A stretch of 29,668 nucleotides of DNA from Clostridiaceae bacterium (GCA_012727965.1 JAAYFZ010000334.1:1-29668), one strand, 5' to 3'; shown: positions 1 through 8,346, numbered from the stretch's first letter. Notes: generated by a model from the letters alone, not told the origin. Program-made: numbers and translations.

Positions 1-143
1 ATACTGAAACAAATTCCCAGCAGAAGCCTGATGCCAATTCCAGCAAAATGCTTACCGCTTAGCTTCTCCTTACGGTCATCAACCTGTTTTTCTATGCCCG
101 ACTTGCTTGAGCCGATTTTCAGCAATCTCTTCAAACTTGTCAT
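1..143 (-). CDS. N-terminal fragment of a membrane protein, probably transglutaminase-like (cut by window edge)
   Basis: Forty-seven codons are visible before the left edge. The ATG overlaps the stop of the DUF58 gene in an ATGA junction, a sign of translational coupling. The first 33 residues are hydrophilic and basic (MTSLKRLLKI start, then SSKSGIEKQ). A hydrophobic stretch begins near residue 34 (FAGIGIRLLLGICFS) and looks like the first membrane helix. Inference: MoxR-DUF58 pairs are very often followed by a multi-pass membrane protein with a periplasmic or extracellular transglutaminase-like domain, which suits the gene order and the early membrane segment. The catalytic region lies outside the window, so the family cannot be confirmed from sequence. 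Confidence 0.6.
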   Translation of the reverse strand, partial: MTSLKRLLKIGSSKSGIEKQVDDRKEKLSGKHFAGIGIRLLLGICFS

Positions 144-1330
144 CGTATCTCCGATATATCTACATCAACTACTCTTACACCGCATCTCTCAATACGGTTC
201 TTCAGTTCTTCAGTTTTATCACTCTCAGAAACTGCTTTTAGCGCATTAATCAGCAAAAATATAGCCCGTCCGCCAGCAGCAGCATAGTTCTCCAGCCAAT
301 CGGTAATCCCCTCACTGATTGTCCATGAGGTCAGAACGACCAGTTCAGCATGTCCCTTTTCCATCGCAAGATCCAAATGATCAGTCCATTTGAAACCATT
401 TACTCTATGATGTGCCATCGACTGTCTTATTAGTTCAAATTGATCAAGATTTTCAGCTTCGCTTATCTGCCAATCGTCAAAAGAATCAAGCCATTTTACA
501 TGTCTTCTCTCTTGCAAAAAAGCATGCATCAATGACGCAGCAGCTTCCAGCTGCCAGTCATGAATGTTGACAGCAAGATCATGATCTTCAGGTCTTGCTG
601 GGTCAACAGAGAAACAGATAAAACGCTTCCTGGGGTCCTCGAACTCCTTGACCATCAATTTATCGTAACGTGCTGATAATTTCCAATGAACTCTCTTAAG
701 AGGATCGCCGAAACGATATTCGCGAATATTAGCCAGAGCATCGAGCTCATTACTTACTTTCATGCTGTCCGTAGTACCTGGCTGCGGTAAATCACGTGTG
801 CTTATCCAGGATTCTGAATTCTGCATCAGAGATGGCACTATTGTCAGAGGCTGCCTCTGCTGCAGCCAATAAGTTGTACCATGTTTCTGCCAATAATAAA
901 AACCAAATACATCACGCAGTGCCATCCGGCCTACACCAATACTGTAGACGCCGCAATGATATGCCTTAACAGGAATGATGACCTGTAGAGATGAATGAGG
1001 GCGCAGTAAAAAGGATCTCCTAATGATCTTCTTATTGCCTGATTCATCTTGCCAAGAACAAATTGCAGAAACATAGGGGAAAAAATAAGATGAAGGATTA
1101 TTTACTAGAAGCTCGATCTGAGCATTCTCGCCTCTCTCCACCACTGGTCTGACAAACTCTTGTTTTACAGATACTCTTTTCCAGGCCGGCAGGTAAAAAG
1201 CAAGTGCTGACAGCGGTACTAGGGCAGCTGCGAGCAAAATAAACAATAACTGGTAGAAGCCGGTATAGACCAATACCCAGAATATTATTATGCAGGCGAT
1301 CAGCCAGCTTATGAGCCGTCTAGTTATCAT
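140..1330 (-). CDS. DUF58 domain protein
   Basis: This 396-residue protein has two N-terminal membrane helices (about residues 6-26 and 28-47), then a predicted beta-rich region and the DUF58 signature. The signature is visible at 203-221 as REYRFGDPLKRVHWKLSAR, the R-x-Y-x-x-GD-x-x-R-x-x-HWK-x-SAR pattern of the family, followed by a C-terminal von Willebrand A-like fold. Such proteins are partners of MoxR ATPases and are thought to act in cell-envelope or protein-complex assembly; the exact substrate is unknown. The start codon overlaps the stop of the upstream MoxR gene, and its own stop overlaps the next ATG, so the three genes form a coupled unit. Family assignment is firm, function is not. 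Confidence 0.92.
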   Translation of the reverse strand: MITRRLISWLIACIIIFWVLVYTGFYQLLFILLAAALVPLSALAFYLPAWKRVSVKQEFVRPVVERGENAQIELLVNNPSSYFFPYVSAICSWQDESGNKKIIRRSFLLRPHSSLQVIIPVKAYHCGVYSIGVGRMALRDVFGFYYWQKHGTTYWLQQRQPLTIVPSLMQNSESWISTRDLPQPGTTDSMKVSNELDALANIREYRFGDPLKRVHWKLSARYDKLMVKEFEDPRKRFICFSVDPARPEDHDLAVNIHDWQLEAAASLMHAFLQERRHVKWLDSFDDWQISEAENLDQFELIRQSMAHHRVNGFKWTDHLDLAMEKGHAELVVLTSWTISEGITDWLENYAAAGGRAIFLLINALKAVSESDKTEELKNRIERCGVRVVDVDISEIR

Positions 1331-2268
1331 GTTCTTGGAATTGCGATGCTCTGGAGGATTTCTGGCAGCACTTGGGGAATAGTTTTTCTCTTAAGTCTGC
1401 TCTCAGGTTTAAGCAGCAGACGATGCGCCAGAACCGGTTCAAACATATTCTGCACATCTTCTGGCAGTACATAATCACGGCCTAGCAAAAACGCCCGGCT
1501 TCTTGATGCAAGAAGCAGCATAAGAGCACCACGCGGGCTAAGCCCCAATAGCAGATCAGGATGTTTCCTGCTGGCATCAGCCAGGAGTGCCACGTATCGC
1601 TTGACAGCATCGCTGCAGAACACCTGCTGCACCTGCTCCTGCAGCCATATGATCTGTTCACAGGTAACGACCGCTTCAAGCTTGTTAAGTGGCGAATTTG
1701 CGGAAAAGCGGCTGTAGATTTCCATTTCTTCTTCAATATTGGGATAACCTATAGCAATTCTCATCATAAAACGATCCAATTGGGCTTCCGGCAAAGGGTA
1801 AGTACCTATTTGCTCGATTGGATTTTGTGTCGCCAGAACCATAAATGGCTGAGGCAGATAATATGTTCTTCCATCAACAGATATTTGATTCTCCTGCATT
1901 GCTTCAAGCAAACTGGATTGTGTTTTTGGTGAAGTTCTGTTAATTTCATCAGCCAAAACCAGCTGATTCATGATCATACCTTTGCGATACTCGAACTCAC
2001 CAGTTTTTTGATTATACATGTCGAAACCAGTTATATCAGAAGGCATAATGTCAGGAGTAAATTGAATTCGCTGGAAACTAAGACCCAGAGTTCGGGATAA
2101 GGCTGAAACCAATGTGGTTTTTCCGATGCCAGGAATATCCTCGAGCAGTACATGCCCCTTCGATAGCAATGATATCAGGATAAGGTCGATCGCTTGTTGT
2201 TTGCCGACCATAACATGGCCGATATTGTGCCTGATGCTCTCCATGAGATCGAGTGCCTTCTGCTCCAT
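1327..2268 (-). CDS. MoxR-family AAA+ ATPase
   Basis: The 313-residue length is typical of MoxR proteins. The Walker A loop lies at about 43-52 (EDIPGIGKTT), Walker B at 103-110 (LVLADEIN) with Asp107/Glu108, and sensor 1 is the ATQNP segment. The AAA_lid region follows with the SPRGALMLLLASRSRA motif. MoxR ATPases are chaperone-like motors that usually work with DUF58/VWA proteins, and the DUF58 gene follows with a 4-base overlap. The ATG at 2268 is preceded by AAAGGA 8 bases upstream. A weak promoter-like pair (TTGCAG and TATATT, spacing about 15) lies between the aroF terminator and this start, so the cluster may have its own transcript. Confidence 0.95.
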   Translation of the reverse strand: MEQKALDLMESIRHNIGHVMVGKQQAIDLILISLLSKGHVLLEDIPGIGKTTLVSALSRTLGLSFQRIQFTPDIMPSDITGFDMYNQKTGEFEYRKGMIMNQLVLADEINRTSPKTQSSLLEAMQENQISVDGRTYYLPQPFMVLATQNPIEQIGTYPLPEAQLDRFMMRIAIGYPNIEEEMEIYSRFSANSPLNKLEAVVTCEQIIWLQEQVQQVFCSDAVKRYVALLADASRKHPDLLLGLSPRGALMLLLASRSRAFLLGRDYVLPEDVQNMFEPVLAHRLLLKPESRLKRKTIPQVLPEILQSIAIPRT

Positions 2269-2336
2269 TACGGTATTCCTTTCTGATTCGTCATAGCTTA
2301 CGCTTCAAAGTAATATAATCAGCAGCTAGATGCTGC

Positions 2337-2359
2337 AAAAAACCAATCCAACAGATTAG
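2337..2359 (-). terminator. Intrinsic terminator after aroF
   Basis: On the minus strand a 6-bp stem (CTAATC / GATTGG, one G-T pair) with loop TGTTG is followed directly by six T residues. The aroF stop codon TAA lies inside the stem. A second small hairpin (GCAGC / GCTGC) follows at once. The stem is short, so termination may be partial. Confidence 0.55.
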
Positions 2360-3384
2360 ACATTATCTGCAATATTCATAATTAGCCTATAAGTATCATC
2401 CCAGCCAAGACAGGCATCAGTAATAGATTTGCCATAGATATGCTCACCAGGCTTCTGGGAGCCTTCTTCGATATAACTTTCGATCATCAAGCCTTTTACC
2501 AGATTTTTTATTTCCGGTGAAAGCCTGCGGCTATGCAGGACTTCGCTGGCTATCCTTGGCTGTTCGGCATAACATTTATTTGAATTAGCATGGTTGGTAT
2601 CGATAATACAGGCAGGATTCTGCAGCATTCTCTCTGTGTATAGGCTGGAAAGGGTATGCAGGTCTTCATAGTGGTAATTTGGAATGCTCATGCCCTGACT
2701 ATCGACCGAGCCTCTGAGTATTGTATGAGCGAGTTCATTGCCGGAGGTTTTCACCTGCCAGCCCTGATATTTGAAAACATGACCATGTTGTGCGGCATAG
2801 ACACTGTTGAGCATAACAGTAAGATCGCCGCTAGTTGGATTCTTCATGCCAGCTGGAATGTCAATGCCACTGACAGTTAGCCTGTGCTGTTGATTCTCGA
2901 CAGATCGGGCCCCGATCGCAACATAGCTGAGCAGGTCTGCCAGATATGTGTGGTTTTCTGGATAAAGCATTTCGTCGGCGGCAGTAAGACCAGTCTGTTC
3001 AAGAGAGGTCAGATGCATTTGTCTTAAGGCTATCAGTCCAGCTACCATATCCGGATCTTTTTCCGGATCGGGCTGATGCATCATGCCTTTGTAGCCATCG
3101 CCGGTCGTTCTTGGTTTATTGGTGTAAATTCGGGGTATCAGAATTAGTCTGTCAGCTACCTTTTGCTGAACAGTAGCTAGTCTGCTTACATAGTCGAGTA
3201 CAGGATCAGGATGATCCGCTGAACAAGGACCGATTATCAGCAGAAATTTATCCGACATGCCAGTAAGAACAGCACTGATCTCGGCATCTCTTGCCTGTTT
3301 GATCTTCGCTAGTTCTTTGCTGATCGGATACTCAGTAATGATTTCCTCTGTTGTTGGTATTCTCTTTACAAATTCAAAACCCAT
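2356..3384 (-). CDS. aroF: 3-deoxy-7-phosphoheptulonate (DAHP) synthase, AroFGH type
   Basis: This enzyme condenses phosphoenolpyruvate and erythrose 4-phosphate, the first step of aromatic amino acid synthesis. The 342 residues show the class I alpha signatures: IGPCS at 51-55, KPRTTGDGYKG near 90-100, GMKNPTSGDL, DTNHANSNK with the metal-ligand His, ESYIEEGSQ and YGKSITDACLGWDD at the C terminus. Length and motifs match the E. coli AroF/AroG/AroH group; the isozyme letter is arbitrary here. I chose the ATG at 3384 because GGAG lies 6 bases upstream; an in-frame ATG 13 codons earlier lacks a ribosome site. No other aromatic-pathway gene is nearby, so it stands alone. Feedback sensitivity (Phe or Tyr) cannot be read from this sequence. 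Confidence 0.95.
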   Translation of the reverse strand: MGFEFVKRIPTTEEIITEYPISKELAKIKQARDAEISAVLTGMSDKFLLIIGPCSADHPDPVLDYVSRLATVQQKVADRLILIPRIYTNKPRTTGDGYKGMMHQPDPEKDPDMVAGLIALRQMHLTSLEQTGLTAADEMLYPENHTYLADLLSYVAIGARSVENQQHRLTVSGIDIPAGMKNPTSGDLTVMLNSVYAAQHGHVFKYQGWQVKTSGNELAHTILRGSVDSQGMSIPNYHYEDLHTLSSLYTERMLQNPACIIDTNHANSNKCYAEQPRIASEVLHSRRLSPEIKNLVKGLMIESYIEEGSQKPGEHIYGKSITDACLGWDDTYRLIMNIADNV

Positions 3385-3473
3385 ACGATCTCCTTCAATT
3401 TCTTCCGTTCTACTGTTCTGCATGGTTTAGAAATTTCTAGTTCCTACGTTCTACTACATTGTTTATCTGCTTG

Positions 3474-4160
3474 TCACTTTGTTTTTAAGACTCTGCTCTT
3501 GGCTTGGGAATTGTTACTGCCAATTTGTTTTGAAGTCGAGCTCTTGAGATTGGCAGGTCTGTAACTGCGAATAATCTGCTTGATTTGTTCATTTTCCAGA
3601 AGCATTCTTGTCTGCATTGGCTTCTGTTCAAGAGCCAGGATCACCATACTCATTGTTTGAGCTGCCTGCCAGCCCTCTTGATAATGAAGCAGCAGAATCG
3701 TTGATTTTTTGAGACTGCCGGCACTTCTCCTGACATGTTCTCTGGCCGTGACCAGTGACTGGCAGCGTTTAGAACCCATAATAGCGCAGATGCTTGCGTC
3801 AGGGAGACTTCTCAGCTGTTCTCCAGACAAAGGCAGTACTGAAACCAGACTACCGAGATTTATGCTCTGTGTCAGATGATCGCTCTCAAACATTAACTCA
3901 TTCTCGGTTAGGAGCAGCAGACCCTGTGTTTCAAGCGGCAAAGGTAAACCGCCAAGATGCTGAACATTACTGCCCCAGCCGGCCTGACATTGGTGTATTC
4001 TGATACTTAATAGTCTCCTTCTCTGAAGCCAGCGCCAGACGATGACGACGATCGAAATCAGGCAGGCTAATACTAGCCCTGAAGCAGACAGCAGCGACAT
4101 AATATCACTGACTGCTAAGAGTATCGTAGTTATGATGGTTATTATCAGAACCGGTATCAT
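3474..4160 (-). CDS. Unassigned membrane-anchored protein
   Basis: I do not recognise a family with confidence. The 228 residues begin with two hydrophobic helices separated by a short turn (about 2-17 and 25-43), then a basic WRWLQRRR stop-transfer segment, so the remainder is probably cytoplasmic. Residues 68-112 (LGGLPLP ... LLLLTENELMFES ... INLGSLVSVLPL) have the alternating beta pattern of a PH/GRAM-like domain, which is inference only. The last 35 residues are Ser/Asn/Lys-rich and look disordered. GAAGAGG lies 5 bases before the ATG. It sits between rluA-like and aroF genes on the same strand with 153-base and 89-base gaps. A lipid- or membrane-surface-binding accessory role is possible but unsupported. 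Confidence 0.75.
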   Translation of the reverse strand: MIPVLIITIITTILLAVSDIMSLLSASGLVLACLISIVVIVWRWLQRRRLLSIRIHQCQAGWGSNVQHLGGLPLPLETQGLLLLTENELMFESDHLTQSINLGSLVSVLPLSGEQLRSLPDASICAIMGSKRCQSLVTAREHVRRSAGSLKKSTILLLHYQEGWQAAQTMSMVILALEQKPMQTRMLLENEQIKQIIRSYRPANLKSSTSKQIGSNNSQAKSRVLKTK

Positions 4161-4313
4161 TTATGCCTCTTCGGAATGTATTAGTCACAGTACCTGTTCG
4201 CATTTATTTGCTAAACTGCAAAACAAAATTATGACTTCAATCATTTTATCATATTTAGTGGTGTATACTGTTGCACACTTATATAAATAATCCTTTACAT
4301 TTTGAAATGATTA

Positions 4314-5147
4314 TTAAATATCAAAATCTATCAGCGCTTGCCAGGCAGTTTGGCTGAAAATCTCGAATGGATAAATCTCAGGTGGCTTAAGTTTTAGTTC
4401 TAGTTTTTCTCCACTAACAGGATGAATGAAATAGAGTAAATATGAGAGCAAAGCTATATTCCTTTTTATATTGTTCTGGTTATCTCCGTATTTTCTATCT
4501 CCCCAGATAGGCCAGCCAGCTGCTGCCAACTGAACTCTGATCTGATGATGACGTCCGGTTTCCAGTTTAATTGCCAGTAATGCAAGCTCTTTTCCATCAG
4601 TACCAACAGTCTGATCCAGCTTCTTCCATTTGAGGCTAGCTGATCGGCTGTCGGCAGTTTTTTCAGGAACGACTGATGATTTATTGAGTCTGCCGTCACG
4701 CAGTAGATAATTATGCAGACTGCCGGACTGTGATTGCGGTACATCAGAGGTTACCGCAAGATAGATCTTAGCAAGTCCGTTATTGCGTCGAAGGTTTTCA
4801 AAAGCCGCATGAATTCCGCCGGAAAAGGCTATAATCATTAATCCGCCTACAGGCTGGTCAAGACGATTAACCAAATGCATTTTTTGTTTAGCGATATTTG
4901 TCGCAGTCGACACAAGCGAGAGTATATCCTGATCTTTTCCTTGTGTCTGCGCAGGAACACCTGCTGGTTTATTAACTACACAAAAATAGCGATCACGAAA
5001 TATGATCTCCAACTGATTGCCTGATAATATTTTTGAACTTGCTTTCTTGCGAAAAGAAGTAGAACCAGCTTTTCGATTATTAGTTTTGCTGATTGACCTT
5101 TCTTGTGTTGATTCATGAAATTCATTTGATTCTGGACCAAGTGTCAT
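4314..5147 (-). CDS. RluA-family RNA pseudouridine synthase
   Basis: This family isomerises uridine to pseudouridine in 23S rRNA or tRNA. The catalytic motif is at 93-102 (VNRLDQPVGG) with Asp97 as the predicted nucleophile; the usual HRLD is NRLD here. Upstream is the conserved strand LEIIFRDRYFCVVNKPAG (46-63), downstream KLETGRHHQIRVQLAAAGWPIWGDRKYG. There is no N-terminal S4 domain; instead residues 1-42 are a basic, Ser/Lys-rich tail. I prefer the ATG at 5147 (AGGAG five bases upstream) over a GTG at 5153 that overlaps the previous stop. It follows the YgjP-like gene with essentially no gap. The target uridine cannot be deduced. Confidence 0.9.
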   Translation of the reverse strand: MTLGPESNEFHESTQERSISKTNNRKAGSTSFRKKASSKILSGNQLEIIFRDRYFCVVNKPAGVPAQTQGKDQDILSLVSTATNIAKQKMHLVNRLDQPVGGLMIIAFSGGIHAAFENLRRNNGLAKIYLAVTSDVPQSQSGSLHNYLLRDGRLNKSSVVPEKTADSRSASLKWKKLDQTVGTDGKELALLAIKLETGRHHQIRVQLAAAGWPIWGDRKYGDNQNNIKRNIALLSYLLYFIHPVSGEKLELKLKPPEIYPFEIFSQTAWQALIDFDI

Positions 5148-5149
5148 CT

Positions 5150-5692
5150 TCACTCCTGACTGATCAGCCTGTATTTTTTGAGTCTGCGCTGTCTAGCTCT
5201 TGCATCAGGCAGTCTGCTCTCTAAATATTGCCAGAAAAGGGTACTATGATTCATATGCACAAGATGTGCGAGCTCATGCTCCATCAGGTATTCGAAGAGG
5301 TCTTCTGGTAGGAAAAGTGATTTGAGATTTAAATTTATATTTTTACGACTACTGCAGCTGCCCCAGCGGGTTTTCTGCCTGCGTATAGTAAAACCAGCTG
5401 GTTTTGGTCCATCATAATTGTGCATGAAGCTTTCTATCCGGGCCTGCAGCCTGATTCGATACTCTTTTAAATCATGATCTGATAAGGAATCTAGATCAGG
5501 CAAATCGATACGGTCGGCAATTTTTAGCTGCTGACGTTTGATCCACTCCAAACGACTATGGACGATCTCTTCAATCTGATGTTTGGTCACAGAACGAGGG
5601 CAGCGAATTTCGACACTACCGTCATCTCTTACTATAAGAGCAATACTTCTTCTACGAGAACGAACTACATTATAAACAGTTTTATTTTCCAT
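5150..5692 (-). CDS. YgjP-like (DUF45) zinc metallopeptidase-type protein
   Basis: The 180 residues contain the family hallmarks: RWGSCSS at 109-115, then HELAH at 139-143 (HExxH zinc site) followed by HMNHSTLFW, whose His149 is the likely third ligand. The N-terminal part has the beta hairpin RSRRRSIALIVRDDGSVEIRCPRSV typical of this M48-like family. The ATG at 5692 overlaps the 3' end of the OPRT-like gene by 11 bases, which indicates coupling; an upstream in-frame ATG would require a much longer overlap and has no ribosome site. Members are often called metal-dependent hydrolases; no physiological substrate is established. Family call is firm, role unknown. Confidence 0.92.
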   Translation of the reverse strand: MENKTVYNVVRSRRRSIALIVRDDGSVEIRCPRSVTKHQIEEIVHSRLEWIKRQQLKIADRIDLPDLDSLSDHDLKEYRIRLQARIESFMHNYDGPKPAGFTIRRQKTRWGSCSSRKNINLNLKSLFLPEDLFEYLMEHELAHLVHMNHSTLFWQYLESRLPDARARQRRLKKYRLISQE

Positions 5693-6545
5693 AACCTTTT
5701 TCCAGACATAATCTGGCACGCTCCGCATTTTTGCCGCCCATCGACAGTTGTTGATCAAGAAAATCAGGATGAGAGCGCAAGAAATCCTTCATATAGCTAT
5801 GCGGATCGGCAGTGAAAGCGTCTATCATCGTCTTCTGCTCCGCTGTCATCAATCCAGCCTGTACAGCCAGATTGAACAAGCTCTCATCGATTGATGTCAT
5901 CGAAATCAGTTCAGTACCTGCCTGTTTAAGAATCTCAGCACCGCCCTGGCAGCGGTCCACGACGGCCATAGTTTTTGCCATCTTACCGGCAACGTATTTA
6001 ACAGATGGCAGCCAGGCTCTAATATAGCTTGAAGCTTCAGTAACCAGATCGGCGATATGCATGACCTGACAGCCTTCGAGCTGTTTAGCTTCGGTCCAAT
6101 TTGTTAAGGTTAGCCCCTGATTGCTATAGAGGGATCTGCCATCCTTAAGTATCGTCAGATGAGGCTTATTCATAAGTATCGCTATCGGTATCGAGAAGAA
6201 AAAATCACGTCTCTCTCCTCCAGAAATTAAATCAAAATCTTCTTCATTCAATCTTGCGATCATCAAATCGATCAGACCACGATATATTTCATTGTTGTTA
6301 TACTGTGCAATTGTCTCTTGAGCCAGTTTTTCTGGAAGTGATTCTGCTGTTTTAACCCCCTGCTCTATCTTTTCCAGTAACTCCTCGGCAGCTTTTTGAC
6401 TGCCATAGAGAAAATGAGTGTTGATATAGTATGGCCCAAGAGTTCCGGAAGTATACCAGAACGGTTGCTCAGGATCTGCTACTCTTACTGCACTAGTCTC
6501 AAACAGCCACTTAACAATTAATGATGCATTACTATCGTTGGTCAT
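5682..6545 (-). CDS. Divergent orotate phosphoribosyltransferase-like protein
   Basis: The protein (287 residues) is longer than canonical PyrE (about 210). It aligns by eye with type I phosphoribosyltransferases: FWYTSGTLGPYYINTHFLYG (29-48) resembles the SG-x-x-SPYY-x-D region of PyrE, SGGERRDFFFS (108-118) occupies the substrate-loop position, and VVDRCQGGAEILKQAGTELISMTSID (195-220) closely matches the PyrE C-terminal strand-helix. The place of the PRPP loop (DDVxTTG in PyrE) is taken by HIADLVTEASS at 163-173. From recall, clostridial proteins annotated as orotate phosphoribosyltransferase share this variant. It lies 95 bases after pyrD on the same strand, so OPRT activity fits, but a distinct PRTase role is possible. 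Start chosen at 6545 because AGGA precedes it; an upstream ATG lacks one. Confidence 0.75.
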   Translation of the reverse strand: MTNDSNASLIVKWLFETSAVRVADPEQPFWYTSGTLGPYYINTHFLYGSQKAAEELLEKIEQGVKTAESLPEKLAQETIAQYNNNEIYRGLIDLMIARLNEEDFDLISGGERRDFFFSIPIAILMNKPHLTILKDGRSLYSNQGLTLTNWTEAKQLEGCQVMHIADLVTEASSYIRAWLPSVKYVAGKMAKTMAVVDRCQGGAEILKQAGTELISMTSIDESLFNLAVQAGLMTAEQKTMIDAFTADPHSYMKDFLRSHPDFLDQQLSMGGKNAERARLCLEKGYGK

Positions 6546-6640
6546 AATTAATCCTCGCTTGATGATCATATATCATCTAACATTGCCTATCTTCAAAATA
6601 TTCTTAGCAAATCATATAAATGTACGCAATTATGGGGATA

Positions 6641-7552
6641 CTACCATTTAACAATAGTACCCGTGATTTCGCTGACACCTGCAGCGCCGGTGTTTGCAGT
6701 CCATGATTCAAGTTCACGAATGATGTCTATACATGCTGTCGGCTTAACCAAATTAGCTGTTCCCACCTGTACAGCTGAAGCGCCGGCAATCATCATCTCT
6801 GCTGCGTCTCTGCCAGTCATTATGCCACCCATACCAATAACCGGTATACTAACTGCATTATAGACTTCATTTACCATTCTGACAGCCACTGGTCTGACTG
6901 CAGGACCCGATAATCCGCCAGTATTGTTTTTCATAATCGGCCTTCTGCTGTCAATATCTATGACCAGGCCTAATAATGTGTTGATCAGGCTAACCGCATC
7001 AGCTCCAGCCTCCTCTGCTGCTATGGCCATCTCAGAGATACTGGTCACATTGGGTGTTAGTTTTACCCATAGTGGTTTAGACGAAACTTTTTTAACTGAG
7101 CTGACTACAGATCGGATCATATAAGCATCGCTGCCAAAAGCCATACAGCCGCCTGAAACATTTGGACATGAAAGATTAAGCTCAATAGCGTCCACTGCAG
7201 TATCTTCGAGCAATTTGGCCATTTCACCATATTCTTCAAATTCATGACCGGCAATATTTGCAATGACTGCACAGCCATATGTAAGCATATGCGGCAGTTC
7301 ATTTTCGATAAAATATTCGATGCCTGGATTTTGAAGTCCCACGCTATTTAGCATACCTTGAGGACATTCTGCCACACGCGGAGCATCGTTGCCTGATCTA
7401 GGCTTAATTGTCAGCCCTTTTGACGATATACCGCCAAGTTTTGATAAGTCCATATATTGTTCGATTTCACGCTCGAAACCAAATGTTCCGGAAGCAGCTA
7501 TTACGGGATTATTCAGTTTAAGACTGCCGATTTGTACTGTCATATCTACCAT
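6641..7552 (-). CDS. pyrD: Dihydroorotate dehydrogenase catalytic subunit, class 1B
   Basis: This FMN TIM-barrel enzyme oxidises dihydroorotate to orotate, passing electrons to PyrK and NAD+. The 303 residues show ASGTFGFE (20-27), the active-site loop NLSCPNVSGGC (126-136) with Cys129 as the base expected in class 1, SLINTLLG, NNTGGLSGPAVRPVAV and the FMN phosphate site IGMGGIMTGRDAAEMMIAGASAVQVGT. Cys rather than Ser in the base position, and the adjacent pyrK, define class 1B. The ATG overlaps the pyrK stop (ATATGGTAG), so the two subunits are translationally coupled, suitable for a stable heterotetramer. Confidence 0.97.
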   Translation of the reverse strand: MVDMTVQIGSLKLNNPVIAASGTFGFEREIEQYMDLSKLGGISSKGLTIKPRSGNDAPRVAECPQGMLNSVGLQNPGIEYFIENELPHMLTYGCAVIANIAGHEFEEYGEMAKLLEDTAVDAIELNLSCPNVSGGCMAFGSDAYMIRSVVSSVKKVSSKPLWVKLTPNVTSISEMAIAAEEAGADAVSLINTLLGLVIDIDSRRPIMKNNTGGLSGPAVRPVAVRMVNEVYNAVSIPVIGMGGIMTGRDAAEMMIAGASAVQVGTANLVKPTACIDIIRELESWTANTGAAGVSEITGTIVKW

Positions 7553-8346
7553 ATGACCACCTCCGCATCGAAAACCGGGCCATCGACACAGCAGCGGCTA
7601 TGCTCGACTGTACCATCATCTTTTTTTGTTTTACAAACGCAGACCAGACAGATGCCGACACCACAGGCCATTCTCTCTTCGAGTGAGACCTGACAGGATA
7701 TCCCGGCCTGTTTAGCAAGCCTGGCTGCAGTCTTCATCATGAGCTTAGGACCGCAGGCACAAATCAGAGTTCTGCTGATATCACTATTTGTCTCGATAAG
7801 ATCGTCAATAACAGCTTGGAGAGCTATACCGGCATGACCGGCTACAGTCATGTCTCCAGCATCAGACGCGAAACTGACAGCACAAGCCGTTTGTGTAAAT
7901 TCTTCTGTTAATATGCTCTCCTCTGCAGATCGATAACCACAGACGGCAATTCCTTCTATATTCTGCTCGCGGCAGAACTGTTGAACAAAAAACAGAGGGA
8001 AAACGCCAGTACCCCCACCTACGGTAATGATGCGATCATAACCTTCCAAGCAAAAACCATGACCAAGTGGTCCTAGAATTGATACCTTATCGCCAGGCTG
8101 CAGACGTGACAGATATAGAGTTCCCTGCCCCATAACTCTGATCCCGATGGCAAAAGTTCCCTGCTCCCTGTCTACAGACATGATTCCGAAGGGGCGGCGC
8201 AAAAACTGGTCTGAAGAAACATCCACAAACTGTCCGGGCATCGCCATTGCAGCGATTTCTGGAGATTCAAGAGTTAAAATAACATATGATCTGTTGGGCT
8301 GCTGCCTCCTTATGACCTGACAGCTATAATCAATTTGATGTACCAA
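7546..8346 (-). CDS. pyrK: Dihydroorotate dehydrogenase electron-transfer subunit
   Basis: PyrK carries FAD and a [2Fe-2S] cluster and lets PyrD use NAD+. Visible motifs in the 266 residues are the flavin-binding RRPFGI (50-55), the nucleotide-binding GGGTGVFPL (110-118) and the C-terminal Cys cluster beginning CGVGICLVC at 228-236, with the fourth ligand at Cys252 or Cys253. The start appears to be TTG at 8346, with AAAGGAGAG about 6 bases upstream; no ATG or GTG offers a comparable site. It sits 30 bases downstream of carB and overlaps pyrD. A doublet of extra cysteines (Cys238, and Cys252/253) next to the cluster makes the exact ligand set uncertain. Confidence 0.96.
   Translation of the reverse strand: MVHQIDYSCQVIRRQQPNRSYVILTLESPEIAAMAMPGQFVDVSSDQFLRRPFGIMSVDREQGTFAIGIRVMGQGTLYLSRLQPGDKVSILGPLGHGFCLEGYDRIITVGGGTGVFPLFFVQQFCREQNIEGIAVCGYRSAEESILTEEFTQTACAVSFASDAGDMTVAGHAGIALQAVIDDLIETNSDISRTLICACGPKLMMKTAARLAKQAGISCQVSLEERMACGVGICLVCVCKTKKDDGTVEHSRCCVDGPVFDAEVVIW

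Noticed and set aside
1561..1932. A 123-codon frame on the plus strand opposite moxR.
   Set aside because: It mirrors the moxR coding frame, has no ribosome site and no recognisable family features.
3385..3473. A T-box or aromatic amino-acid riboswitch before aroF.
   Set aside because: Only about 89 bases are available and neither a T-box sequence nor a terminator/antiterminator pair was seen.
4286..4316. AT-rich hairpin AATAATC / GATTATT after the rluA-like gene as a terminator.
   Set aside because: The stem is all but A-T and is followed by TTTATATAAG rather than a T-run, so it may be chance in AT-rich DNA.
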